This document shows, one piece after another, positions 18,761 to 27,905 of a stretch of 64,000 nt of DNA. Numbering within the stretch: the first letter of the stretch is position 1; each line of letters starts with the position of its first letter. The position numbers and the translations under genes are program-made. Below the pieces are notes generated by a model. It worked only from the letters and a program-made list of their open reading frames with translations. It searched no databases and was not told the DNA's origin. Source of the DNA: G020354785 sp964461435 (GTDB lineage Bacteria; Bacteroidota; Bacteroidia; Bacteroidales; UBA10428); assembly GCA_964461435.1 (NCBI GenBank), contig CAYWUI010000001.1, forward strand, positions 1 through 64,000. The letters run 5' to 3'.

Positions 18761-20995
18761 TTATTCTTTTAAACTTATTTTTAAATAATCGATCATCAGC
18801 GGAATATCAAAGGCATTTATTCCCAGTTTTATAAGGTATTTAGTATCTTCTTCGAGTACCTTTGTAAACCAGTTAAAGTCAAGATTTGATTTTTTTATGC
18901 TCTGGGTATAAAATTCAATGGCTTTTTTCTTGTTGCCTGAACACCATTCCACGTGACCAAGATTCATATAGTCGTTTTTATTACCCTCTTTTGAGATTAC
19001 CTTCTCAAAATATTTCCTGGCAGTATCGAGCTTCCCGAGTAGAAATGAACACCATGCAATAGGCCTTTGTATCTTGTGATTATCAGGAGATAAATACTCT
19101 ACCTTAAAATAATATTTTAATGCCGAGTTAAAGTCCTCCATATCAAGATATACATGGCCAAGATAAGCCTGTATCTGTAAGCTGTCGGGGTCAAGCTTTT
19201 CTGCATTCTTATAATACCCGGCAGACTTTTCAAAAAGTTCTAATTTCCTGTAGCAGAAAGCCAGCTTATTGAATAGCCATAGCTTGTTCTTGCTGATTAG
19301 TTCAGCCTTATGATAGTAATCAATGGCTTTTTGAAATTCCCCTGTTTGCTGGTAGCAAAAGGCTGTTTTTTCAAACAGTTCATAATTTTCTACAGAGCCT
19401 GATAATAGTTCAAAAATCTCAAGTGCCTCATTGTAATAACTTTTTTCAAAGAAGAATTCAGCAATATTTCTTAGAATTGACTGATCCTCAATAAGCATTT
19501 TAAAGAAGTCGGATTTATATATATGGTATTTCAGGTTGAAAATATCTTCAAATTCGTTTTTCAGGGGATATAGCTTATAAAACCGGTACAGATCCTGAAA
19601 ATACTGCGTAAAGACAGTTTTATTCCTTGCGGTATTGTTTACTAATTCATCCTGCTCACTAAGCTCATTCATGGCCTGAAGTTCCATATTGAACAATTCT
19701 GTCATCATAGACTTCTGAATCGAGGGTAAATGTTTTACATTGAGGCAAAATGAATATTTATCAGAATTGCACAGGAATGATGATCGTTCAAGTCCTTCAA
19801 GAAATTTAGCTGTATCAAAACCTTCCTTTATATTTTCCAGGGAGCTGGAAATTACTTCATTTTCTTTGTAAAAAGGCAGGAACCAGTTACTCATCTCATT
19901 AAAAAAATCAAATCGCTTTAGCAGTGCAAAAGCCCCCAAAAAAACATCTGCCCCTTCCATCTGCATCGCTGAAAACTCTTCAAACTTCTGATAAATATCT
20001 GGTGAGTCCTTGAAATATGTTTCCCATTCAGGATTCTTTTCACTTATTATTTTTGATGATAATATATTTTCCAGATCTAGTTTTTCTTCAAGCTTTGATT
20101 TTATCTTCATTACTTCCGGCAAAATTTCTTCCTGAATTTTCTTTGTAATTTTTTCTGTTTCTTTGGCTCTGATGAACTGTATAATAATGGCTTCTATATG
20201 TTTTGCAATATCTTTATTTCCCTGGTAAGCTTTGATTCTGTTTAATATATCAGGATAAAGTCCAATGCGGCTGTCATAATAATACAGTCCCAGCGTTAGC
20301 CCTATAAGTGCTCTTTGCCAGACCTGGTGTTCTTCAGTTTCATAGAAATCAAACAGTAATGCTATTTTATTACTGTCAAAATGTCTTAATAATGACAGCG
20401 TTAATGAAGTAATTATCAAACATTTATCATGCCATGGCAGTGATTTTTTATTAATTATCTTACTAACCAGTTCACTTTCAGCTTCCTTAAACTTATCAGA
20501 TAGCCATATTATTTTGAAAATATTGATAAGGCTTTTCTTATAGTTCTGCTCATTGCTAATTTCAGCAGGTTTTTTAATACCCGAGGTTGACTGTAGCATC
20601 TGCTCTATTTCCCTTTCGAATTCAAGGTGTTTGACTATCTCATCCGGTTCATCTTCATCGAGCTGATGTTCTTTTTTAATTTCAGACTTATACTGGTAAT
20701 AACTGAGAAGCCTGTTACCTGTAATTATATCCTCTTTTACATCATCTGCAAGTTCGGTTATTGATTTCAGCAGGCGGCCATATACCTTTTCCTTTTCAGG
20801 ATCATCTCCTAATTCAAATGAATACTTTAGTATGTTTTGATATATGCCGTATTGATTTTCAAACTGGTTTTTAAGATCCTTATCTTTACATTTTTCAACA
20901 AGCTCTTTAAGAATATCAAAAGCATCCTTGATTTGTTTTTTTGACACCAATTGAAAAAAACGGGTATATTTTAGAATTAGATCTTTATAGTTCAT
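18761..20995 (-). CDS. Large TPR-repeat protein of unknown function
   Basis: The 744-residue protein has no signal peptide or membrane helix and is probably cytoplasmic. Residues 1-500 are mostly charged alpha-helix without clear repeats; about 515-715 contain at least six TPR units of the usual 34-residue pattern (for example AFCYQQTGEFQKAIDYYHKA). TPR arrays hold proteins together, so this looks like a scaffold. It is divergent from a TPR/PP2C phosphatase 157 bases away, which may be chance or a shared regulatory theme. A TATCTTTG -7 element sits 36 bases before the start. Confidence 0.85.
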   Translation of the reverse strand: MNYKDLILKYTRFFQLVSKKQIKDAFDILKELVEKCKDKDLKNQFENQYGIYQNILKYSFELGDDPEKEKVYGRLLKSITELADDVKEDIITGNRLLSYYQYKSEIKKEHQLDEDEPDEIVKHLEFEREIEQMLQSTSGIKKPAEISNEQNYKKSLINIFKIIWLSDKFKEAESELVSKIINKKSLPWHDKCLIITSLTLSLLRHFDSNKIALLFDFYETEEHQVWQRALIGLTLGLYYYDSRIGLYPDILNRIKAYQGNKDIAKHIEAIIIQFIRAKETEKITKKIQEEILPEVMKIKSKLEEKLDLENILSSKIISEKNPEWETYFKDSPDIYQKFEEFSAMQMEGADVFLGAFALLKRFDFFNEMSNWFLPFYKENEVISSSLENIKEGFDTAKFLEGLERSSFLCNSDKYSFCLNVKHLPSIQKSMMTELFNMELQAMNELSEQDELVNNTARNKTVFTQYFQDLYRFYKLYPLKNEFEDIFNLKYHIYKSDFFKMLIEDQSILRNIAEFFFEKSYYNEALEIFELLSGSVENYELFEKTAFCYQQTGEFQKAIDYYHKAELISKNKLWLFNKLAFCYRKLELFEKSAGYYKNAEKLDPDSLQIQAYLGHVYLDMEDFNSALKYYFKVEYLSPDNHKIQRPIAWCSFLLGKLDTARKYFEKVISKEGNKNDYMNLGHVEWCSGNKKKAIEFYTQSIKKSNLDFNWFTKVLEEDTKYLIKLGINAFDIPLMIDYLKISLKE

Positions 20996-21030
20996 AATAC
21001 CTTACCCACTACCAAAAATTGTGCCGCACT

Positions 21031-21038
21031 CAAAGATA
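21031..21038 (-). promoter_or_regulatory. Possible -7 promoter element of the TPR gene
   Basis: On the minus strand this is TATCTTTG, an exact TAnnTTTG match 36 bases before the start at 20995. No -33 element at standard spacing. Confidence 0.3.
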
Positions 21039-21152
21039 CGATGATCTCTTTTTTGATTTTGTGATAATTACATATGTTAATTAAAACCGCGATTTTTGCC
21101 GGGATGTATTGTAAAAATTGTTATAACTTTATTCAAAAAATAAGATACTGCT

Positions 21153-23690
21153 ATGGATTCAAAAGGAATTTTAACAGATGCAAAAATTGGTATTATCCTA
21201 CAGTTAATTATCAGTTTGTTCATAATCAATTTATCTGCTTACGGTCATTTTAATAATAATTATTTGCTGTCATATTTGAACCAGGAAGATAAACGGGTTG
21301 AATATAACAGGCACATTACCAAAGGTGACAGTCTTATGAATATTAAGAAATATGATGCGGCTATGGTTGAATTTCAGAAAGCATCTGACATAATGCCCCT
21401 TGAAGAATATCCAAGATTAAAAATGCAGGCCATAGAGACATTAACAAGGATGAGCCAGATCGAAAAACAGAAGAAGGGCGCTAAAGGGGAGATTGAGGAT
21501 ACAGCGGAAAGTGCGGCGGCTGAAAGATCAGAGAGGGAGATCAGGGCTGAACAGGAAAAAGCCAGGGAGCAGGCAGCAAGAGATAGCCTGCGTCAGGCAG
21601 TACTTAAAAAATACCAGGAAACACTGAATAAAATAGAGAAAACCGAAAATGAGCAGGAAATATCAAGAGTATTCAAAGAAATTGCAGATACACTCAAAAA
21701 TCTGAAGGTTCATTCTGAAGCACTGGGATTTTATGAGCAATCTCTTGCTATTGAACAAAAAAAAGGAAACAAGCAAAATGAGGCTGTTATTCTGGACGGA
21801 ATGGCTGAAGTTTTTCTTGATTCAGGATTATATAAATCGTCAATAAATTCATACGAAAAATCCCTGGGACTTAAGGAAGGCCTGGGCGACAAAAAGGGTG
21901 TTTCGGATGCTTTGTCAAATATAGGCAACGTTTATGAAACTACTTATGACTTCAATAAAGCTATCAATTATTACGAAAAATCTGCGGAGGTTAAGGATAA
22001 TATTAATGACAGGCCCGGACTATCTGATGTAATGGATAATATTGGTAACCTTTATTATAAACAGCGATACCTGGAAAAATCTATTGATTCCTATAAAAAA
22101 TCAGCTGCGCTAAATGAGCAGTTAAATAAACAGGACAACCTGGGCTCAAATTATAACAAGCTTGGAGTAGCTTATTATAAAATGGGCAATTATGATGAAG
22201 CCGAGAAGTACTATCAAAAGTCACTGGAAATAAAACAGCAAACCGGCAATAATAAAGATGTTTCAATGACTTACAATAATCTTGGTAATTTAAACCTTGA
22301 CCAGAACAAGTACAAAAAGGCTATTACATTTTATGAGAAATCACTGGAATTAAAAGATAAAATTAATTACACCTATGGTAAAGCTGTTTCATTGTACAAC
22401 CTGGGAAATGCTTACAGACAGCTGAACATAAATACCAAAGCGATCGAGAATTTTGAAGCAAGCAGGAAAATATCTGAAGATAATAATTTTGAAGAACTAC
22501 TGGCCAGAAATATAAAGGCCCTGTCTGAATTATACCTGCTGGTAAATGCAACTGATAAAGCATCCGAATACAAAGCCCTGCTTTCAGTATCAGATTATGC
22601 CGATATAGATATAAATGATCCTGTTACGGAAAGTCAGATTGACGGCGGGATGGGTGAAAGTGAAAAAGTTATAAAGTATCTTACGGAGGAGGTTTTAAGA
22701 CAAAAGGAGATGTTTGAAAAGCAGGCCACTGAAAGAGAGCGTGAGAATAAAATAAACAGCCAGAGGATACGGATTAAGAATTTACAGATTAAGCGCCAGC
22801 GTATTGTGGTGGGCTCACTTGCTATGGTTATTGCCCTTATACTTGTGGCATTATTTTTATTTTACCGGCAGATTGTCCAGAAAAAAAGAGCAAATGTGGT
22901 TCTTACCCAGAAAAATACCGTGATCTCAAAGCAGCAGAAGCTGATTACTGATAACATGAAATCGGCCAGCGTTATTCAGAAGGCTGCCATGCCTCCGGAT
23001 AATTTAATCAGTACCGAGCTATCGGAGTTTTTTGTGCTTAATATGCCGAAAGATATAGTCAGCGGCGATTTTTACTGGATGGACAAAAGGGAAAGCAAAG
23101 TATTTATTGCTGTAGCTGACTGTACGGGGCATGGAGTGCAGGGTGCGGTTGTGAGTATGCTGGGAATAGCACTGTTAAATGAGATTGTTAATAAAAGTTA
23201 TTCCAAAAAGCCCGGGGAGATACTGGACCAGCTTAGTATTAAAATAAAGCACTCCCTTCATCAAAGTGGTGATATAGAGGAAATAAGGGAGGGTATGGAT
23301 ATAGTTTTACTAAAAATTGACAGGAAGATTAACAGGATTGAATTTGCCGGAGCCAACAATCCGGTTTATATTGTGCGTAACGGAGAAATAATCGAAGAAA
23401 AGGGGGACAGAAACCCGATAGGATACTATAGCAAAGGAACACTTTTTGAAACAAAAACCCTGGAAACAAAAAAAGGTGACTCATTGTATATGTTTTCGGA
23501 TGGCTATATTGATCAGCTTGGCGGGGATAATCTGAAGAAGTTTCTGCCTAAACGGTTCAGGGAAATACTAAAGGAAATCAATGATATGCCAATGAATGAA
23601 AGAAAAGAAATGCTGATGAGCAAGTTTAACGAATGGAGAGGGGATTATCAGCAGGTTGATGATATCATGATCCTTGGCATAAGAATATAA
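21153..23690 (+). CDS. TPR sensor with SpoIIE/PP2C-type phosphatase domain
   Basis: The 845-residue protein has an N-terminal signal anchor (about 13-32), a helical low-complexity Glu/Ala/Arg stretch (105-150), some seven TPR units from 180 to 460 with Asn-Leu-Gly-Asn motifs, a coiled coil (505-550), a transmembrane helix (551-571), and a C-terminal SpoIIE-like PP2C domain (about 600-845). Metal-binding acidic residues are in place: VSGDFYW near 636-642, VADCTGHG at 654-661, FSDGYID, and VDDIMIL at the end. It likely dephosphorylates a cytoplasmic anti-sigma antagonist or similar partner in response to a periplasmic signal. No STAS, HptB or anti-sigma gene is nearby. Confidence 0.9.
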   Translation: MDSKGILTDAKIGIILQLIISLFIINLSAYGHFNNNYLLSYLNQEDKRVEYNRHITKGDSLMNIKKYDAAMVEFQKASDIMPLEEYPRLKMQAIETLTRMSQIEKQKKGAKGEIEDTAESAAAERSEREIRAEQEKAREQAARDSLRQAVLKKYQETLNKIEKTENEQEISRVFKEIADTLKNLKVHSEALGFYEQSLAIEQKKGNKQNEAVILDGMAEVFLDSGLYKSSINSYEKSLGLKEGLGDKKGVSDALSNIGNVYETTYDFNKAINYYEKSAEVKDNINDRPGLSDVMDNIGNLYYKQRYLEKSIDSYKKSAALNEQLNKQDNLGSNYNKLGVAYYKMGNYDEAEKYYQKSLEIKQQTGNNKDVSMTYNNLGNLNLDQNKYKKAITFYEKSLELKDKINYTYGKAVSLYNLGNAYRQLNINTKAIENFEASRKISEDNNFEELLARNIKALSELYLLVNATDKASEYKALLSVSDYADIDINDPVTESQIDGGMGESEKVIKYLTEEVLRQKEMFEKQATERERENKINSQRIRIKNLQIKRQRIVVGSLAMVIALILVALFLFYRQIVQKKRANVVLTQKNTVISKQQKLITDNMKSASVIQKAAMPPDNLISTELSEFFVLNMPKDIVSGDFYWMDKRESKVFIAVADCTGHGVQGAVVSMLGIALLNEIVNKSYSKKPGEILDQLSIKIKHSLHQSGDIEEIREGMDIVLLKIDRKINRIEFAGANNPVYIVRNGEIIEEKGDRNPIGYYSKGTLFETKTLETKKGDSLYMFSDGYIDQLGGDNLKKFLPKRFREILKEINDMPMNERKEMLMSKFNEWRGDYQQVDDIMILGIRI

Positions 23691-23715
23691 TTATCTGTAT
23701 GTAGCACTCACGAAA

Positions 23716-25008
23716 ATGTATAACATCATAAGCCTGGCAGGTATTTTTCTTTTCATGGTAATAGCATGGCTATTGTCGTCTAACAAGAAAATTATCAACT
23801 GGAGGGTAATTGTATGGGGGATATTGTTTCAGGTGATATTTGCACTGTTCCTTTTCCTGGTCCCTGCAGGCACCAAAGTTTTTCTTGATGTAAATGACAT
23901 TGTAATAAAAATACTGGATTCTTCCGCCGAAGGGGCAAAATTTGTATTCGGACGATTGGCGCTTCCTCCCGGCACTGTCAATAAGAGCGGGGAGACATCC
24001 ATAGGTCCCATCCTGGCTTTTCAGGTATTCCCTACGATAATATTTTTTTCATCCCTAATGTCAATTTTATACTTCTTTAAGATAATGCCGCTTTTTATCA
24101 GGGCATTTGCCTATGTATTTACAAAGCTTATGAGAATATCGGGAGCCGAATCATTAAATGCGGTCAGTAATATTTTTGTCGGCATTGAATCGGTTTTCAC
24201 AATAAAGCCATATATAAAGGATATGACCCGCTCCGAACTATTTACTTTGCTTACAGTATGTATGTCAACTGTTGCCTCAAATGTTATGGCTCTTTATGTT
24301 TTTAGCCTGAAGGATTATTTTCCTGCTATAGCAGGCCATCTTGTATCGGCGTCGTTCCTGTCGGCACCGGCAGCTATTATTGCCTCAAAGTTAATGATGC
24401 CTGAAACAGAAAAGCCAAAGACACTCGGAATCAACGTAAAACCGTATTATGAAAAAGAAGAAAACCTGTTTATGGCAATTATAAATGGAGCCAATTCCGC
24501 AGTTAAATTTATTGTTGGCATAGCAGCTTTGCTTATAGCAGTAATCGGACTCGTTGCCTTAATTGATTTATTCCTTGGCTGGATCGGGGGGATATTTGAT
24601 ACGGATGTTGCCTGGTCGCTAAAGAAGTTTATGGGCTATTTGTTTTATCCTTTTACGTTGATAACAGGGGTACCTCCCGAAGATGCCAGGGTTGTTTCGC
24701 AGATTATCGGCGAAAGAATAATTGTTACTGAAGTGGCATCCTACACCGATCTGGCAGAGGCTATAAAACAAGGAGTGCTTACCAATCCCAGGTCAATAAT
24801 AATCACTTCATATGCTCTCTGCGGGTTTGCCCATATAAGTTCTATGGCTATATTTATAGGGGGAATATCAGCACTTGTCCCTTCAAAAACAAGAGTTTTG
24901 GCTAAAATAGGAATAAAATGCCTTATAGCGGCTACTATTGCATGTATGATGACAGCGTGTATAGCAGGTTTGTTTAGTACAGAAAGTACGATACTGTTCA
25001 GAGGGTAA
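23716..25008 (+). CDS. Nucleoside transporter, NupC/CNT family
   Basis: The 430-residue membrane protein belongs to the concentrative nucleoside transporters, which import nucleosides with H+ or Na+. Visible features are an N-terminal three-helix block, the gate domain (GPILAFQVFPTIIFFSSLMS near 99-118), a central nucleoside-binding part (GAESLNAVSNIFVGIESVF near 145-163), and a C-terminal core with NPRSIIITSYALCGFAHISS. It begins 25 bases after the phosphatase gene, so co-transcription is likely. Together with PNP, hpt and adk it fits purine salvage. Substrate range is not readable. Confidence 0.92.
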   Translation: MYNIISLAGIFLFMVIAWLLSSNKKIINWRVIVWGILFQVIFALFLFLVPAGTKVFLDVNDIVIKILDSSAEGAKFVFGRLALPPGTVNKSGETSIGPILAFQVFPTIIFFSSLMSILYFFKIMPLFIRAFAYVFTKLMRISGAESLNAVSNIFVGIESVFTIKPYIKDMTRSELFTLLTVCMSTVASNVMALYVFSLKDYFPAIAGHLVSASFLSAPAAIIASKLMMPETEKPKTLGINVKPYYEKEENLFMAIINGANSAVKFIVGIAALLIAVIGLVALIDLFLGWIGGIFDTDVAWSLKKFMGYLFYPFTLITGVPPEDARVVSQIIGERIIVTEVASYTDLAEAIKQGVLTNPRSIIITSYALCGFAHISSMAIFIGGISALVPSKTRVLAKIGIKCLIAATIACMMTACIAGLFSTESTILFRG

Positions 25009-25051
25009 GCACATTTTAAGGCCAGGGTTATTATTTTATGTATAAATAAAA

Positions 25052-25573
25052 TTATAGATCCAATAATCCTTCAGGAATCCCGGTAAATACGGTTTTCTTC
25101 TTATTATCAATTTTTAAGATAATATTCTGGTGGACAGGAATCATAAATTCTTTCCCCTCCGCGCTAACCTTAAGCAGCGGGTTATCAGTGATATTTAAAA
25201 AATCTGTTATTTTGCCTATATTACCGTGCTTCCTGTCAATAATATCATAACCAATAAGTTCCTGGCTTTTTAAATTCAAATTATCCGGCATATTTAATAT
25301 GCCTTCAATAATATATATGTTGCACCCTATAAATTTTTTAGCTTTTGCATTTGAATCGATATCATCGACCTTGATAAGAAGGGAGAATTGGTTTATGTCT
25401 GAGAAATGAGAAATAAAAAACGGAACCATCAAACCCTCGATTTCGATGAATACTGATTCCATTTCCGGAATATCTTCTGAATGAAGGTTATTTAGCTTGA
25501 GGATCATATCCCCGTGGATACCATGAGGTTTTACTAATGTTCCCAGGAAGATAAGATTTTCCTTTTTTAACAT
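25052..25573 (-). CDS. rimM: Ribosome maturation factor RimM
   Basis: RimM assists maturation of the 30S head by binding S19. The 173 residues show the two expected beta domains: the N-terminal domain opening with LGTLVKPHGIHGDMIL (about 10-25) and a PRC-barrel from about residue 95, including the IGYDIID and MIPVHQNIILKID segments. It follows rpsP on the minus strand, the order seen in many bacteria, though trmD is absent here. The weak AGGAAA upstream is not a convincing Shine-Dalgarno. Confidence 0.94.
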   Translation of the reverse strand: MLKKENLIFLGTLVKPHGIHGDMILKLNNLHSEDIPEMESVFIEIEGLMVPFFISHFSDINQFSLLIKVDDIDSNAKAKKFIGCNIYIIEGILNMPDNLNLKSQELIGYDIIDRKHGNIGKITDFLNITDNPLLKVSAEGKEFMIPVHQNIILKIDNKKKTVFTGIPEGLLDL

Positions 25574-25623
25574 CGAAGTGGTTTCCTGGCGGATCAGTTA
25601 TTAATTTGGTAAAACCGGATTTA

Positions 25624-25845
25624 TTATTCTTTATTTTCAGGTTTTTCAAGCTCTTCAGATTCTTCGGGCTCTTTTTTGGCGGATCCTGCTGATTGTTCTT
25701 CCTTTATTTTTTCTTCCGGCTTCTCTTCTTTGGCAGCCTGTGTGCTATCTTCAGCCTTCCCTTCTACTTTGGTTTCAGCTTCCGGAGCTTCCGGGGTTTC
25801 TTTATCTTCTGCACCTGCTGGTGTCTCGGGTTGCTCTGCTTCAGC
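25624..25845 (-). CDS. rpsP: 30S ribosomal protein S16, C-terminal tail only (cut by gap)
   Basis: Seventy-three codons precede the stop at 25624, all low-complexity Glu/Ala/Lys/Pro. By itself this would be unrecognisable, but it lies 50 bases upstream of rimM, where rpsP is expected, and Bacteroidota S16 proteins carry just such an acidic Ala/Glu/Lys-rich extension. The conserved S16 core (about 80-100 residues) must lie in the N run or beyond. The assignment rests on synteny and composition, not on the fold. Confidence 0.7.
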   Translation of the reverse strand, partial: AEAEQPETPAGAEDKETPEAPEAETKVEGKAEDSTQAAKEEKPEEKIKEEQSAGSAKKEPEESEELEKPENKE

Positions 25846-25945
25846 NNNNNNNNNNNNNNNNNNNNNNNNNNNNNNNNNNNNNNNNNNNNNNNNNNNNNNN
25901 NNNNNNNNNNNNNNNNNNNNNNNNNNNNNNNNNNNNNNNNNNNNN
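25846..25945. other. Assembly gap of 100 N
   Basis: Exactly 100 N join two contig ends. The left side stops inside the tail of a minus-strand S16 gene and the right side begins inside a plus-strand S20 gene. The missing part must contain the S16 core, both starts and their divergent promoters, so the true distance is likely several hundred bases and 100 is a placeholder. Any reading frame crossing the N run is artificial. Confidence 0.97.
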
Positions 25946-26169
25946 GAATCAGGCAAAATGAAGAGCATAAGCTTAATAATAAATATTATGCCAGAACGAC
26001 ACGTAATGCAATTAAAAAGCTAAAGACTACAACTGATAAAAAAGAAGCAAACAAATTATACCCTGAAATAGCTTCTATGTTGGACAAGCTGGCAAAAAGA
26101 AATATTATTCACAAGAAGAAATCATCAAACATAAAATCAAAACTGGCTAAGCTGGTAAACAACTTATAA
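25946..26169 (+). CDS. rpsT: 30S ribosomal protein S20, lacking the first residues (cut by gap)
   Basis: S20 is a primary binder of 16S rRNA at the foot of the 30S subunit. From 25948 the frame gives 73 residues that match S20: IRQNEE, YYARTTRNAIKKLK, then DKLAKRNIIHKKKSSNIKSK near the end. About ten N-terminal residues and the start codon are lost in the gap; the two bases at 25946-25947 fit the end of an Arg codon, as expected before IRQ. A strong terminator follows. Confidence 0.92.
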
Positions 26170-26191
26170 GATTATAAAAATTTATATCATG

Positions 26192-26230
26192 CCCCTCTGA
26201 ACCTCAGGGGGGTTTTTTGTTTTATTTTTT
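26192..26230 (+). terminator. Rho-independent terminator after rpsT
   Basis: CCCCTCTGA pairs with TCAGGGGGG through nine bases (one G-T pair) around a three-base loop, directly followed by TTTTTTG and a further T-rich run. It lies 23 bases after the rpsT stop and just before radC, so radC should have its own start of transcription. Confidence 0.92.
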
Positions 26231-26236
26231 AACGTT

Positions 26237-26935
26237 ATGGGTAATTATAAAAAACTAAGTATAAAAAACTGGGCAGTTGAAGACAGGCCCAGGGAAAGAT
26301 TTCTTGCCAAAGGTATTCAAAGCCTCAGCGACACTGAACTAATAGCATTGATCATAGGATCGGGGACAAGGGAAATATCTGCTGTGGAGCTGGCCAGGCA
26401 AATCTTAAAAAGTGCAGACAATAATTTGAACCAGTTAGGGAAATTTAATGTTGATGATTTGCTGAAGTTAAAAGGTGTGGGCAAGGCAAAGGCCATTTCA
26501 GTAATTGCTGCACTTGAGCTGGGCCGGAGGAGAAAATTATCCGAAGCCCTGCAAAGGCCAAAGATCACGAGCAGCAAAGATGTATATGAGATATTATTCC
26601 CGTTGATTTCGGATCTGGCCCATGAAGAGTTCTGGATACTCTTATTGAACCGGTCGAATAAAATTATTAATAAATACAGGATCAGCCAGGGAGGGACAGC
26701 GGGAACGGTTATAGATGTTAAAATAATTCTGAAAAGGGCAGTTGAGAAACTTGCATCATCAATAATATTGTGCCATAATCACCCTTCAGGCAACCTTACC
26801 CCCAGCAAGGCAGATATAAACATAACAAACAAACTCAGAGAAGCAGCGGAACTGATGGACATCAAACTGCTTGACCATATTATAATTGCTGACAACTCAT
26901 ATTTTAGCTTCATTGATGAAGGAGTATTGAGTTAA
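26237..26935 (+). CDS. radC: RadC family JAB-domain protein
   Basis: The 232-residue protein has an N-terminal helix-hairpin-helix part (LLKLKGVGKAKAISVIAALELGRR begins near 76) and a C-terminal JAB1/MPN domain with the metal motif HNHPSGNLTPSKAD near residue 178. Despite the old name, a direct repair role is not established for the family; it is thought to be a metal-dependent hydrolase or accessory factor. It begins seven bases after the T-run of the rpsT terminator and stands alone. Length is typical for chromosomal RadC rather than for plasmid-borne copies. Confidence 0.93.
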   Translation: MGNYKKLSIKNWAVEDRPRERFLAKGIQSLSDTELIALIIGSGTREISAVELARQILKSADNNLNQLGKFNVDDLLKLKGVGKAKAISVIAALELGRRRKLSEALQRPKITSSKDVYEILFPLISDLAHEEFWILLLNRSNKIINKYRISQGGTAGTVIDVKIILKRAVEKLASSIILCHNHPSGNLTPSKADINITNKLREAAELMDIKLLDHIIIADNSYFSFIDEGVLS

Positions 26936-26971
26936 TTGTCAATTAATACAAACATTTATGCAAAACAATAA

Positions 26972-26979
26972 TATATTTG
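26972..26979 (+). promoter_or_regulatory. Possible -7 promoter element of the rhomboid run
   Basis: TATATTTG is an exact TAnnTTTG match 36 bases before the first rhomboid ATG (27016). A -33 TTG at usual spacing is not present. Confidence 0.35.
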
Positions 26980-27015
26980 CGTTGTTAATTAGTATTCAGG
27001 TAATGCATATAGCTT

Positions 27016-27870
27016 ATGACTAGTCTTGGAACAGGCAGATTTGGATCAACCACGCAGGTGGTACGGAATTTACTGATTATAAATATAGCAGTCTACTTTT
27101 TAAGCATTTTTTTGCGGGTTTTTTTCGAACTTGACATACATCAGATTTTCGGGCTTCACTATTTTAAGTCGCATGCATTTAAACCCTACCAGATAATAAC
27201 GCATATGTTTCTGCATGCCTATATGAACCCTTATACTAACAGGATTATTATATTTCATATTCTTTTTAATATGTTCGGATTATGGATGTTTGGAAGGGTT
27301 CTTGAAAATGTCATGGGGAGTAAAAGATTTTTTCTGCTGTATTTTACTGCCGGCATTGGTGCTGCTCTTATTCATATGCTTGTTCTGCATATACAAATAT
27401 CATCTTTGGTAAAGCTTGCAGATTCATTTTATTATGCTCCTACATATGATACTTTTAGTCTGATAGTTAATAAATATTTAGGTAATCCATCGCAGGAAGT
27501 TTTAATCTTAATGGATAAATGGCTTAATGATCCGGGTAATAGTGCTTACATTGGAGATGCCAAAAGGGTAGTCACATTAATAGTGCAATTGCATGTTGAC
27601 GGGAATATAACAGTAGGGGCATCGGGAGCCATTTTTGGAATACTGGCCGCATTCACAGTCCTCTTTCCCAATGTTGAATTGATGTTGATCTTTTTCCCCG
27701 TACCTATTAAAGCAAAGTACCTTGTACCGGGGTATGCGGTATTAGAACTATTTTTTGGAGTAGCTAATTTTAAAGGTGATAATATCGCACATTTTGCGCA
27801 TCTGGGAGGAGCGCTGTTCGGACTTTTACTGGTTTTGATATGGAAAAGACACCAGTTCAGGAGATATTAG
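27016..27870 (+). CDS. Rhomboid family intramembrane serine protease (first of two)
   Basis: The 284-residue protein has the six-helix rhomboid core. Catalytic Ser203 lies in GASGAIFG and His262 in AHLGG; the HILFNMFGLWMFG segment near 81-93 gives the conserved helix-2 region. A long loop of about 65 residues (roughly 126-190) separates helices 3 and 4, longer than in GlpG. Rhomboids cut membrane proteins within the bilayer; the substrate is unknown. It is followed 35 bases later by a second rhomboid, an arrangement I recall from other Bacteroidota. Confidence 0.93.
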   Translation: MTSLGTGRFGSTTQVVRNLLIINIAVYFLSIFLRVFFELDIHQIFGLHYFKSHAFKPYQIITHMFLHAYMNPYTNRIIIFHILFNMFGLWMFGRVLENVMGSKRFFLLYFTAGIGAALIHMLVLHIQISSLVKLADSFYYAPTYDTFSLIVNKYLGNPSQEVLILMDKWLNDPGNSAYIGDAKRVVTLIVQLHVDGNITVGASGAIFGILAAFTVLFPNVELMLIFFPVPIKAKYLVPGYAVLELFFGVANFKGDNIAHFAHLGGALFGLLLVLIWKRHQFRRY

Positions 27871-27905
27871 CTAATTTTGTATTAATGTTCCGGTAAATAT
27901 TAATT

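Noticed and set aside
25676..26169. Open frames running through the N run on both strands
   Set aside because: They join two contig ends through placeholder bases. Only the S16 tail and S20 body on either side are real.
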